Source of the DNA: Clostridium magnum DSM 2767
Lineage (GTDB): Bacteria; Bacillota; Clostridia; Clostridiales; Clostridiaceae
Assembly (NCBI RefSeq): GCF_001623875.1
Contig: NZ_LWAE01000002.1
Span: forward strand, 682,001 to 746,000
Direction: 5' to 3'
DNA: 64,000 nt
Part shown: positions 8,769-15,848 of the stretch, one piece after another
How positions within the stretch are numbered: the first letter of the stretch is position 1
Layout: each line of letters begins with the position of its first letter
The notes under the pieces: generated by a model
Databases searched by the model: none
Seen by the model: only the letters and a program-made list of their open reading frames with translations
What the model was told of the DNA's origin: nothing
Translations under genes and position numbers: made by a program

Positions 8769-8799
8769 GCTAAAACTTGCTATTAGACTATAATTATTC
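8769..8799 (+). promoter_or_regulatory. Upstream element shared with the paralogue at 26793
   Basis: The stretch around CTATTAGACTATAATTATT recurs before the paralogous gene at 26717-26745 as CTATTAGACGATAATTATT, also preceded by AAAACTT. Intergenic DNA is otherwise unrelated between the two loci, so this is probably a conserved promoter or operator that came along with the duplication. Confidence 0.5.
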
Positions 8800-8851
8800 A
8801 TTAATATATAATGAATTAATGTATTTATAATAGTTCTAAGGGGTGCTGAGG

Positions 8852-9133
8852 ATGATCTACACTAATATTAAAATAAATGACCGTTTGCAGCAAGTTATAA
8901 TAGTAACTAATATTGAATTTGGTGACTTAAAAATAGATAAAGAAATTTTTAAGGAATTAAATAATGATTTAAAAATAATAGCTAATCTTTTAACCTTACA
9001 TATAAGATTTAATGGTAAAGAAGTTGAAGATGTTAGAAGATTAGTTTTTAATTATAGTAGCTTACTTTGTCCTATTAATGATCCAAGCCTTACTAGTTAT
9101 TCATTTGTTCCAGATTATGTACAATTTATTTAG
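8852..9133 (+). CDS. Small protein of unknown function, paralogue of the gene at 26793
   Basis: A 93-residue protein with no membrane segment and no cysteine except one near the C-terminus. It aligns end to end with the product of 26793-27068: shared IYTN-KINDxLxQVIIVTN, then LKIDKxIFxxLNxDLKxIANxLxLxIxFNGKEVEDVRRLVFNY, and VQFI at the end. The ATG at 8852 is preferred to the GTG at 8843: AAGGGG (8838-8843) is 8 nt before it, and the paralogue begins at the same residue. I do not recognise the family. The pattern of short strands and a helix suggests a compact regulatory or binding domain. The upstream regions are also similar. Confidence 0.72.
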   Translation: MIYTNIKINDRLQQVIIVTNIEFGDLKIDKEIFKELNNDLKIIANLLTLHIRFNGKEVEDVRRLVFNYSSLLCPINDPSLTSYSFVPDYVQFI

Positions 9134-9288
9134 TAGTATATAATTCTATCATATAAAGAGGAATTTAAAGCAATTTGGTAATATGTCAAGAACAAAATGA
9201 AAAGAAAATCAAATGATTTCTTTAAAAATGGGTAACCTTAATAAACATACAGTCCAATGAGAAAGTATGTTCGTATAATTTATATAGA

Positions 9289-10563
9289 TTAATCTACTCT
9301 ATTTGAAGAGTAGAGCTGATTTTTAGCCAGCAATCCAAAAATCATACGAATAAGTTTACGAGATGTTAGCGCGAGTGCTCGTTTGTGCTGATGTGTAGTT
9401 ACTTCAGCAAATTTCTTCTGATAGAACTCTTGATATTCAGGAATATGGCAAACAACACTTCCTGCAGCTTCTATGAGATAATAGCGTAAATAACGGTTAC
9501 CAGCTTTGTTCATAGGTGTATTTTCAGCTTTAAAACCTCCAGATTGATTTTCTTTCCACACGATGCCAGCGTATTTAGCAATAGCATCATTACTAGGAAA
9601 TGCATGCACACTTCCTAATTCAGCAAGAATGCCACTGGAGTAAACAGGGCCAAAACCAGGAATAGACATTAATATTTTGTATTCCACAGGATTCATTCCC
9701 ATAACAGCTTTTTCAATGGCTTTGTTAATACCTTTAAGTTCTTTATCAAAAGCCTGAATACAGTTGAAAGAACAAGCAATAGAGGTTGTTAATGGCTCAT
9801 ACAAACATTTATCAAGACGGTATGAATTACGTGCAGCTTGCTGCAAAATTTCAGCAGTCATCTGAGGATTAGAAATCCTTTTCCGACTTTTTCTATTGAC
9901 GAAGTCAACAAGTTCTTCAATTGATGTATTTGCAATATCTTCGGAAGATAGAAATTCAGTAAGTATTGAAGATGCGGTAGCACCGTATTTATTAGAAAAA
10001 GGATGATCTTCTCCCTGTAATAATGCAAATTCGCTGAACTTAAGAAATACATTGGATAACATGTAAGTTTTTTCTCTAGTTAAGCATTCAACAATATGAA
10101 GTCTGTGCCTTGTAAGTCTTTGCAGAGCAAGATATTGAGAACCACGCCAAGGTTCAATATGAATTCTGCCAACTCTTGCAAAGTCAGCAATAACAAAAGA
10201 GTCAATGCCATCATTTTTATCAAGAGAATTAAAGGATTCTTTGTAGTTAGCAACTTCCTTAGGATTCAAGCAGTAAACATAAGGTTTGTAAGTCATAAGT
10301 TTTTCACTAGCAGATAAAAAATTGGCTATATGTACTCCATAAAAGGAAGTAGATTCTAAGCCGATTATAACAGCTTTAAAAGTATTGTTTTCTAAAACCT
10401 TAACAAGCATGGATTCAAGTTGCTCTGCACCAAATTGCGTATTAGGAACAGGTTTCATCTTAATCAAGAATTCCTGTTCAAAATTAATAGCAGAGACAAC
10501 ATTTTGTCTCGCACCAATATCGATACCAACAAATAGAGTTGATAAGTAATCTAATTTCTTCAT
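9289..10563 (-). CDS. IS110-family DEDD transposase/recombinase
   Basis: This 424-residue recombinase has the N-terminal RuvC-like DEDD domain: FVGIDIGARQN (first Asp), VIIGLESTSFYGVH (Glu), and KNDGIDSFVIADFAR (two Asp). It also has the C-terminal Transposase_20 domain with IPGFGPVYSSGILAELGSVHAF, KYAGIVW and the SGG...GNRYLRYYLIEAAGSV region that carries the catalytic serine. IS110 enzymes recombine DNA using a bridge RNA made from the element's non-coding end. The start at 10563 is chosen over an ATG 18 nt upstream because AAAGGTGG sits just before it. The frame is intact with no stops, so the enzyme may be active. Confidence 0.93.
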   Translation of the reverse strand: MKKLDYLSTLFVGIDIGARQNVVSAINFEQEFLIKMKPVPNTQFGAEQLESMLVKVLENNTFKAVIIGLESTSFYGVHIANFLSASEKLMTYKPYVYCLNPKEVANYKESFNSLDKNDGIDSFVIADFARVGRIHIEPWRGSQYLALQRLTRHRLHIVECLTREKTYMLSNVFLKFSEFALLQGEDHPFSNKYGATASSILTEFLSSEDIANTSIEELVDFVNRKSRKRISNPQMTAEILQQAARNSYRLDKCLYEPLTTSIACSFNCIQAFDKELKGINKAIEKAVMGMNPVEYKILMSIPGFGPVYSSGILAELGSVHAFPSNDAIAKYAGIVWKENQSGGFKAENTPMNKAGNRYLRYYLIEAAGSVVCHIPEYQEFYQKKFAEVTTHQHKRALALTSRKLIRMIFGLLAKNQLYSSNRVD

Positions 10564-10930
10564 GAAATCACCACCTTTCAAAAATAATGAGGAAATTAGA
10601 AAGGATTATCCTAATCCAAAGTACTAACTGCAACCTCGCGTAATTAGCATTCATCCAGACGCAAAACCTTGCTGGTGGCTGCGAAAGGAGATGCAACATT
10701 TGTGTAAGCAGAATATGATACTTTGGTCAGGCTGCAAGCTTTACAGGCAATAACACAATGTGTTTTGCAGGAGGAATACAGCAGTAACCTTCGCTAAAGT
10801 TCCGTTATGACTATTTTAGCATTAGAAAATCCTTTAATAAATAGTAGGTTAAAACAGTATAGATCGGAAAGTATAAGAATCAGCAATACTGAATTGGGAG
10901 AATCCCCACTAGAAAAATTGAGATGCTTTC
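10564..10930 (-). ncRNA. Candidate bridge-RNA region of the IS110 element
   Basis: About 365 bases with no reading frame lie between the transposase start and the element's right-hand limit, on the side where IS110 elements encode their bridge RNA. The inner part can fold: CCAAAGTA (10616-10623) pairs with TACTTTGG (10719-10726), enclosing a GC-richer segment of about 95 nt that is unlike the AT-rich surroundings. A TATAGAT heptamer at 10858-10864 matches one half of the restored target palindrome and could be part of a target guide. Position and family knowledge support an RNA; its exact ends and loops are not determined. Confidence 0.55.
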
Positions 10931-10956
10931 TTAATCTATACAAAATATAAAAAATA

Positions 10957-10996
10957 AATAAGTTTATAGGCAGTAAATAACTGCTATAAACTTATT
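10957..10996 (+). promoter_or_regulatory. 17-bp hairpin just upstream of the DUF2249 gene
   Basis: AATAAGTTTATAG (957-969) and CAGT pair with ACTG and CTATAAACTTATT (984-996) around a 5-nt loop, with one bulged G. The hairpin ends 20 nt before the ATG and 6 nt before the GAGGAGG ribosome site. With no T-run behind it, a 5' leader stabiliser or regulatory stem is more likely than a terminator. The IS110 element ends 18 bp upstream of it. Confidence 0.55.
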
Positions 10997-11015
10997 ATAC
11001 GAGGAGGAATTAATA

Positions 11016-11228
11016 ATGCCAAACTTTGATGTAAGCATAGATTCTAGAATTTATGAAAGAGGTCACAAGAAAGATATCATTTTTAAAGCTTTTGAAGAAT
11101 TAACATTAGGTGGCACAATGGAACTTATAAATGATCATGATCCTCGACCACTTTATCAGCAGTTTATGTTGAATTTTCCAGAACAGTTTCAGTGGGAATA
11201 TTTAGAACAAGGTCCTAAAATATGGTGA
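11016..11228 (+). CDS. DUF2249-domain protein
   Basis: This 70-residue protein matches the DUF2249 pattern: an N-terminal strand, then KDIIFKAFEEL, LGGTMELINDHDPRPLYQQF and a C-terminal FQWEYLEQGP-IW. Such small domains are often found with hemerythrins, Hcp or nitrogen-oxide enzymes. The conserved HDPRPL segment is thought to be functional, but the biochemistry is unknown to me. The start has GAGGAGG upstream. A hairpin lies directly upstream, and an IS110 element may have separated the gene from its promoter. A short terminator follows. Its position at the head of the nitrogen-oxide/redox block fits a stress role. Confidence 0.85.
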   Translation: MPNFDVSIDSRIYERGHKKDIIFKAFEELTLGGTMELINDHDPRPLYQQFMLNFPEQFQWEYLEQGPKIW

Positions 11229-11260
11229 ATCGGAATTGCGAAGAAATAGGTTTAAAAATA

Positions 11261-11297
11261 AAGGATGTCTTAAAAATAATCTGAGTCATCCTTTTTG
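11261..11297 (+). terminator. Terminator after the DUF2249 gene
   Basis: AAGGATG pairs with CATCCTT across a 19-nt loop and is followed by TTTTTG. Confidence 0.6.
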
Positions 11298-11335
11298 TTT
11301 TGCTTTTAAATTGATTTGCAATAATTGGAAATTTA

Positions 11336-11382
11336 GGGATGTGATTTAAATCACATCCCTTTTAAGCATAATAAATTAAAAT
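11336..11382 (+). promoter_or_regulatory. CRP/FNR-type operator and -10 upstream of the soluble chemoreceptor gene
   Basis: GTGATTTAAATCAC (11341-11354) is the core of a perfect 24-bp palindrome (11336-11359). The centre, 11347.5, lies 29.5 bp before the first base of a TAAAAT hexamer (11377-11382). This is the spacing expected for an activator at about -41.5. The same geometry recurs at three other promoters downstream. The palindrome followed by TTTT could also act as a terminator for the preceding gene. Confidence 0.65.
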
Positions 11383-11474
11383 ATGTTAACAAACATTTTT
11401 TAATTATCATTATTATAACTTTGCTATTAGAACAGGTTAACAGTGAGTAAAACAAGTATTAAAACGATATAAGG

Positions 11475-11480
11475 TATAAT
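11475..11480 (+). promoter_or_regulatory. Second possible -10 before the chemoreceptor gene
   Basis: TATAAT lies 55 nt before the start codon, without a recognisable -35. It could be a second promoter in addition to the operator-linked one at 11377. Confidence 0.3.
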
Positions 11481-11535
11481 TCTTAAGAAAATTTTAGGGA
11501 TATTTAATAGAGAGAAGAATTTGGGAGGAAGATGA

Positions 11536-12495
11536 ATGAACTTATTTAAAAGCAAGAAACTTAAAAATTTAGATGATAAGCAAGTAAGAGATAATGAAGA
11601 AAGAAAAAAGAAGAAAAAACAATTACAGTATGAAACGAATGATTTTATTCAAAAGATGAGCAAGTTGTTAGCTGGGACTGTAAAACAGCACCATATGGTA
11701 GACGATCAACATGATGTCTTAGAAAAGCTTGCTGATGAAGTAAAAGTACATATGAGTGAAATTTCTAGTTTAACAGAAAATACTAATGACTTAACAGATA
11801 AATTATACTCAGAGGGGAATAACCTTATAGAAATTACAAAAGATACAGTTAAGAAATCATATCAAGGTAAAAATTCTATTGAAGAAATTGTAGAAATAGT
11901 AAGGTCCTTAGAAAATGAGAATAGGAATAACACTAAAAACATAAATGAATTGGCAAGACGATTTTCCAAAGTGAATGAAGTTATACAGCTAATAACAAAT
12001 GTAGCAAATCGAACAAATATATTAGCTTTAAATGCATCGATAGAAGCAGCTAGGGCAGGAGAGCATGGAAAAGGTTTTGCTATAGTTGCAGGCGAAATAA
12101 GAAACTTAGCGGAAATGACCAAGCAAAGCGCTAAGGATATTTCTGTATTAATAGATGATATAGAGCATGAAACAAAGGTTGTCTTAAATAATTCTGATAA
12201 ATCAAAAGAAGTTATTGCTAAAGGAGTTAATACTTCGGGAAATGCAGCAGAAAAGATAGAAGAAAGTTTATCTTCTATAGCAAAAGTTGATCAGGAAGCA
12301 AGAGAAGTAATGAAGATTTTAATAAATCAAAAACACCATATCGAAAACATGAGTAAAGAAATAATGAATGTTGATGAAATATTAAAAATAACCTCAAAAA
12401 CTATAATAAATCATATAGAAGAGGCAAGCATTGTAGAAAGGCAGTTGGAAGAAACAAAAGTACAATTAGAATCTTATAGTAAAAAGGTAATATAG
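11536..12495 (+). CDS. Soluble methyl-accepting-chemotaxis-type signalling protein
   Basis: The 319-residue protein is nearly all coiled coil with no membrane segment and no recognised sensor domain. Residues 150-200 carry the chemoreceptor signalling hairpin, with [37 protein letters not shown] as the conserved tip. The first 35 residues are extremely lysine/glutamate-rich. It should act in the cytoplasm by controlling a CheA-type kinase, or as a scaffold. GGGAGGA precedes the ATG. A CRP/FNR-type operator lies upstream, and the next gene (68 nt downstream) encodes an AAA+/RyR protein with which it probably forms one transcription unit. What it senses is not evident. Confidence 0.88.
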   Translation: MNLFKSKKLKNLDDKQVRDNEERKKKKKQLQYETNDFIQKMSKLLAGTVKQHHMVDDQHDVLEKLADEVKVHMSEISSLTENTNDLTDKLYSEGNNLIEITKDTVKKSYQGKNSIEEIVEIVRSLENENRNNTKNINELARRFSKVNEVIQLITNVANRTNILALNASIEAARAGEHGKGFAIVAGEIRNLAEMTKQSAKDISVLIDDIEHETKVVLNNSDKSKEVIAKGVNTSGNAAEKIEESLSSIAKVDQEAREVMKILINQKHHIENMSKEIMNVDEILKITSKTIINHIEEASIVERQLEETKVQLESYSKKVI

Positions 12496-12563
12496 TAAGA
12501 TTAAATTTAGTACAACAATGCATATGCTACTTGTGCTAAATTTATTAAGATAGGAGGTTAAAG

Positions 12564-15119
12564 ATGAAAAATAAAAATTTCAAAATTGTGGTGTCAGGGG
12601 ATATCTGTATAAATGTACTGCAATGGGTAACATATCCTAAGAGTAATAACGGCTTAAACTGGCAGACTCATTTAAATATGCATAATACTTTAAAACCAGG
12701 AGAAGCACTACTTCTATCGAAGCTTGTAGAGTTGGCAACAGAAGCTTCGGTATTTTCACCGCAGATACGTGATATAGAATGGGTCTGGCAAAGAGAGTTT
12801 CTTAGTTCTACTGTAGATTTGAATATGTTTACTAAATACGATGATGAAACTAATAGTAGTAATGTGTATAGAATAAAGCGTTTGATGGGATTTACTGAAG
12901 CTATGTCAGGTATGCCGAGATTACTCCCTATAATGAACGACAATCCCAGTGCAGATATGGTTATATTGGATGACGAAGATAATGGCTTTAATTTTAGCAA
13001 GGATTTTTGGCCTTTGGCTTTAAAATCTACTGAAACATCACCGATTATATTATATAAAATGAATAATCCTATCGATTCTAGCGAGCTTTGGAAGCATTTG
13101 CAAAAGTTTCATAATGAAAAGACAATAGTTATTATAAATGGTGATGATTTGCGTTCAAAGGGTGTTAATATAAGTAAAAGCCTCTCATGGGAGAGAACAG
13201 CACAAGATTTTGTTTGGCAAATTAGTAACAATCCCAATCTTGCTTTCCTTGCAAGTTGTCGTCACCTTATAATACCTTTTGGACTTGAAGGTGCAATTTA
13301 TTATAAAAATGAGGGTGCACCTGAAACTAGATTATATTTTCTACCCTATGGATTTGAAGGAAGTTTTATTAAAGATACTCAAGGTAAAATGATTGGGCTT
13401 ACATCCTGTTTTGTAGCAGGACTTGCAAGTGCTATTGTTACGGGAAGTCAAGATAATGAAGAGTTATATGAATCAATAGGAACAGGAATACGACAAGGAA
13501 TTGTTTCGGCTCAGAAATACTTTATTGAAGGTTTTGGAGAAAATATTGAAAAATATTCATTTCCTAATCCTTCAATATTTATTAAAAAGGAAGAAGATTT
13601 TGTACATAAGGATCATGTGCAAGATGTATTAGTGCCTGTGTCACCAAATTCTAATTGTCGTTCTTGTTGGTATATTTTAAAAGATAAAAGTTCTACTAAC
13701 CTAGCTGAAATAGCGTATGATATAGTTAAAAATGGAGTTAAAAGTGCATTGAAATCTATTCCTATAGCACAATTTGGGAACTTAACAACAGTAGATAAGG
13801 CGGAAATAGAAAGTTATAGAAGTATCAAAAATCTTATGATGGAATACATATCCACTAAAAATACAGTTAGGCCTCTTTCTATTGCTGTATTTGGAACACC
13901 TGGTTCAGGAAAATCTTTTGGTATAGTAGAAGTAGCTAATAGTATTGCATCAAATTTAATTAAAAAACTAGATTTCAATTTATCTCAATTCCGTTCACCA
14001 TTAGATTTAGTGAATTCATTTCATAAAGTAAGAGACATTGTATTAGAAGGAAAAATTCCACTAGTATTTTTTGATGAATTTGATTCTGCTCTTGAGGGAA
14101 AGCTTGGATGGTTAAAATATCTCTTAGCTCCAATGCAGGATGGTGTATTTAGAGAAGGAGATTCTATCCATCCTATAGGAAAAGCCATTTTTGTATTTGC
14201 TGGAGGAACAAGTAGTACTTTTAAAGAATTTTGTGGAGAAGATTTGAAAGATGAAAATGAACAAAAGAACTTTTTACTTGAGTTTAAAGGTGCGAAAGGC
14301 CCAGATTTTATAAGTCGTTTAAGAGGTTATGTAAATATTCTTGGACCTAATCAAACTGATGAAAAATGGGACCATTTATTTATAATTCGAAGAGCGATGC
14401 TACTACGTTCACTATTGGAACGTAAAGTATCTCATCTTATAAATGATAATGGTGAAGCTCAAATTGATGATGGGGTACTAAGAGCCTTACTTAAAATTAG
14501 AAGATATAAACATGAATCAAGATCTATGGAAGCAATACTGGAAATGAGTATGCTGACAAATGCGAAAAAGTGGGAGCAATCATATCTACCATCTAAAGAA
14601 CAATTAAAACTACATGTAGATGAAGAACAATTTTTACGTCATTTAATGCATGATGCATTTTATAGTGAGAGAATTGAGAGTCTTGCAATGACTATTTACG
14701 AAAAAAAAATGTATTCAGATTATAGTAGGCCATGGCAGGAGCTTAATGAAGATACCAAAAACTCTATTAGACATCAGGTGAAAAATATTCCTAATGCTTT
14801 ACTTAAAATAAATTATGATGTTGTTTTTGTTAAAGAAAGTGAAATTTTTATAGAGTTTACAGCTAGAGAATTAGAAGTTTTAGCTGAAAATGAACATAAG
14901 AGTTGGTATAACTATAGGAAAAAGGCAGGTTGGAAGTATGGTGAAGTTAAGGATAACACTAAAAAGACTGATCCAATGCTTGTACCTTGGGATGATTTAC
15001 CAAGTTATGAAAAAAATAAGATATATGAAATGGTTAAGGCTTGGCCAGAAATATTGGCAAAATCAAATTTTAAGATAGAACGGTTGAAATTTATGTGTTA
15101 TTGCGAAAATAAGATTTAA
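12564..15119 (+). CDS. Kinase-like, AAA+ ATPase and RyR-domain fusion protein
   Basis: Three parts are visible in this 851-residue protein. Residues 1-345 look like a degenerate PfkB/ribokinase fold: SGDICIN near the start and GLTSCFVAGLASAIV (278-292) where active enzymes have GAGD.F, so the catalytic Asp is missing. Residues 430-690 form an AAA+ ATPase with Walker A GTPGSGKS (444-451), Walker B LVFFDEFD (500-507) and a likely arginine finger in FISRLRG (582-588). Residues 770-840 match a RyR domain (HKSWYNYRKKAGW...LVPWDDLPSYEKNKIYEM), possibly preceded by a second diverged copy at 695-750. It has no membrane segment. AGGAGG precedes the ATG. It is paired with a soluble chemoreceptor and sits in a nitrogen-oxide regulon. 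The function is unknown; a ligand-sensing remodelling ATPase is an inference. Confidence 0.85.
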   Translation: MKNKNFKIVVSGDICINVLQWVTYPKSNNGLNWQTHLNMHNTLKPGEALLLSKLVELATEASVFSPQIRDIEWVWQREFLSSTVDLNMFTKYDDETNSSNVYRIKRLMGFTEAMSGMPRLLPIMNDNPSADMVILDDEDNGFNFSKDFWPLALKSTETSPIILYKMNNPIDSSELWKHLQKFHNEKTIVIINGDDLRSKGVNISKSLSWERTAQDFVWQISNNPNLAFLASCRHLIIPFGLEGAIYYKNEGAPETRLYFLPYGFEGSFIKDTQGKMIGLTSCFVAGLASAIVTGSQDNEELYESIGTGIRQGIVSAQKYFIEGFGENIEKYSFPNPSIFIKKEEDFVHKDHVQDVLVPVSPNSNCRSCWYILKDKSSTNLAEIAYDIVKNGVKSALKSIPIAQFGNLTTVDKAEIESYRSIKNLMMEYISTKNTVRPLSIAVFGTPGSGKSFGIVEVANSIASNLIKKLDFNLSQFRSPLDLVNSFHKVRDIVLEGKIPLVFFDEFDSALEGKLGWLKYLLAPMQDGVFREGDSIHPIGKAIFVFAGGTSSTFKEFCGEDLKDENEQKNFLLEFKGAKGPDFISRLRGYVNILGPNQTDEKWDHLFIIRRAMLLRSLLERKVSHLINDNGEAQIDDGVLRALLKIRRYKHESRSMEAILEMSMLTNAKKWEQSYLPSKEQLKLHVDEEQFLRHLMHDAFYSERIESLAMTIYEKKMYSDYSRPWQELNEDTKNSIRHQVKNIPNALLKINYDVVFVKESEIFIEFTARELEVLAENEHKSWYNYRKKAGWKYGEVKDNTKKTDPMLVPWDDLPSYEKNKIYEMVKAWPEILAKSNFKIERLKFMCYCENKI

Positions 15120-15122
15120 CTA

Positions 15123-15164
15123 GTGATTTAAATCACATTATTTATAAAGAATATTTGATACAAT
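15123..15164 (+). promoter_or_regulatory. CRP/FNR-type operator and -10 of the DUF1858 gene
   Basis: GTGATTTAAATCAC (15123-15136) is identical to the operator core at 11341. Its centre is 29.5 bp before the TACAAT hexamer at 15159-15164. The predicted start of transcription, about 15171, gives a 50-nt leader to the TTG at 15222. Confidence 0.7.
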
Positions 15165-15221
15165 TTTATCAGAATCTTAGTATTTGAAAGGGAGAATATA
15201 AAAAAACTAGGAGGGGATTAT

Positions 15222-15449
15222 TTGAGTAAGGTAATAGATTTGTCAAAGACAGTGTATCAACTATATAAAGAAGATCCGGAAGTAATTGAGATTATGAAAG
15301 AAATAGGTTTTGAAAGTATATCAGATCCTGCAAAGTTGAATACCGTAGGAAGATTTGTGACAATACCTAAAGGTGCGGAAATGAAGGGGATTGAAATAGA
15401 AAAGATTAAGGATGAATTTATTAAAAGAGGATATAGTGTAAAGATATAA
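15222..15449 (+). CDS. DUF1858-type small protein
   Basis: The 75-residue protein fits the DUF1858 pattern (IDLSKTVYQLYKEDPEVIEIMKEIGF...PAKLNTVGRFVTIPKGAEMKGI). This domain family includes redox-disulfide proteins associated with hybrid-cluster proteins and the N-terminal module of DUF438 hemerythrin proteins. This member has no cysteine, so a redox-disulfide role is excluded. The start is TTG at 15222, with AGGAGGGG 8 nt before it. It has its own operator-promoter and its own terminator, so it is a single-gene unit within the stress block. Confidence 0.8.
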   Translation: MSKVIDLSKTVYQLYKEDPEVIEIMKEIGFESISDPAKLNTVGRFVTIPKGAEMKGIEIEKIKDEFIKRGYSVKI

Positions 15450-15476
15450 TTAGGTTACATTTTCAGATTGATATAA

Positions 15477-15526
15477 AACTATTGCTGTTATGGCTAATTA
15501 CTGTAGCAGGCAATAGCTTTTTTTAG
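15477..15526 (+). terminator. Terminator after the DUF1858 gene
   Basis: ACTATTGC-TG pairs with CA-GGCAATAG and is followed by CTTTTTTTA. Confidence 0.8.
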
Positions 15527-15588
15527 TTAATTTATTTGCTCTGATAAAAGAAATAGAAGAGCAGACTAGAAGAGTGGAGGTTGATCAC

Positions 15589-15654
15589 ATGGAAAGCTCA
15601 GATGTAAGAATAAATGGAATAATTACAAATGAAGAACTAATAACTATTGATTGA
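15589..15654 (+). CDS. Very short reading frame before the siroheme reductase promoter
   Basis: A 21-codon frame (MESSDVRINGIITNEELITID) follows a GTGGAGG ribosome site 8 nt upstream. It ends 24 nt before the operator at 15678. It could be a real small peptide or the start of a lost gene. Nothing else in 15527-15670 looks coding. Support is only the ribosome site and the frame. Confidence 0.25.
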   Translation: MESSDVRINGIITNEELITID

Positions 15655-15677
15655 AAATATCTACAGAAGGCTAATAC

Positions 15678-15719
15678 GTGATTATAGTCACGGCATAATT
15701 AGCAATTGAAAGGTATAAT
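15678..15719 (+). promoter_or_regulatory. CRP/FNR-type operator and -10 of the siroheme reductase gene
   Basis: GTGATTATAGTCAC (15678-15691, flanked by C and G) is a palindrome. Its centre is 29.5 bp before the TATAAT at 15714-15719. The geometry is identical to the sites at 11341, 15123 and 17480. Confidence 0.7.
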
Positions 15720-15848
15720 GGAATACAAAATGCTTTTATATAAACATATTAAATCAATAGGTTTTATAGGTTTACCTGAGGGGAAGAAGAGTAGTATTTA
15801 TTTTGAGTTTCGTTCTAGGAATTCTATGCGATTGAAGGAGGATTTTTA

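Larger units (their letters stand above)
9289..10938 (-). mobile_element. IS110-family insertion sequence
   Basis: The element holds one DEDD transposase gene (10563-9289) and a long non-coding segment between its start codon and the right-hand limit. The 8-bp string TTAATCTA occurs at both limits (9289-9296 and 10931-10938) and overlaps the transposase stop. There are no terminal inverted repeats, as expected for IS110. Deleting one copy of the repeat and the interior restores the 16-bp palindrome TATAGATTAATCTATA in the host DNA. The exact crossover dinucleotide inside the 8-bp repeat cannot be fixed. The element lies just upstream of the DUF2249 gene. Confidence 0.85.

Noticed and set aside
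9238-9279. Fifth operator of the GTRAY type before the IS110/DUF2249 region
   Set aside because: GTAAC occurs at 9232, but no matching right arm lies at the required place relative to the TATAAT at 9274.
11336-11359. Perfect palindrome followed by TTTT read simply as a terminator
   Set aside because: A terminator for the DUF2249 gene is already present at 11261-11297. The core recurs at 15123 at fixed distance from a -10, so an operator is the better primary reading, though both roles are possible.
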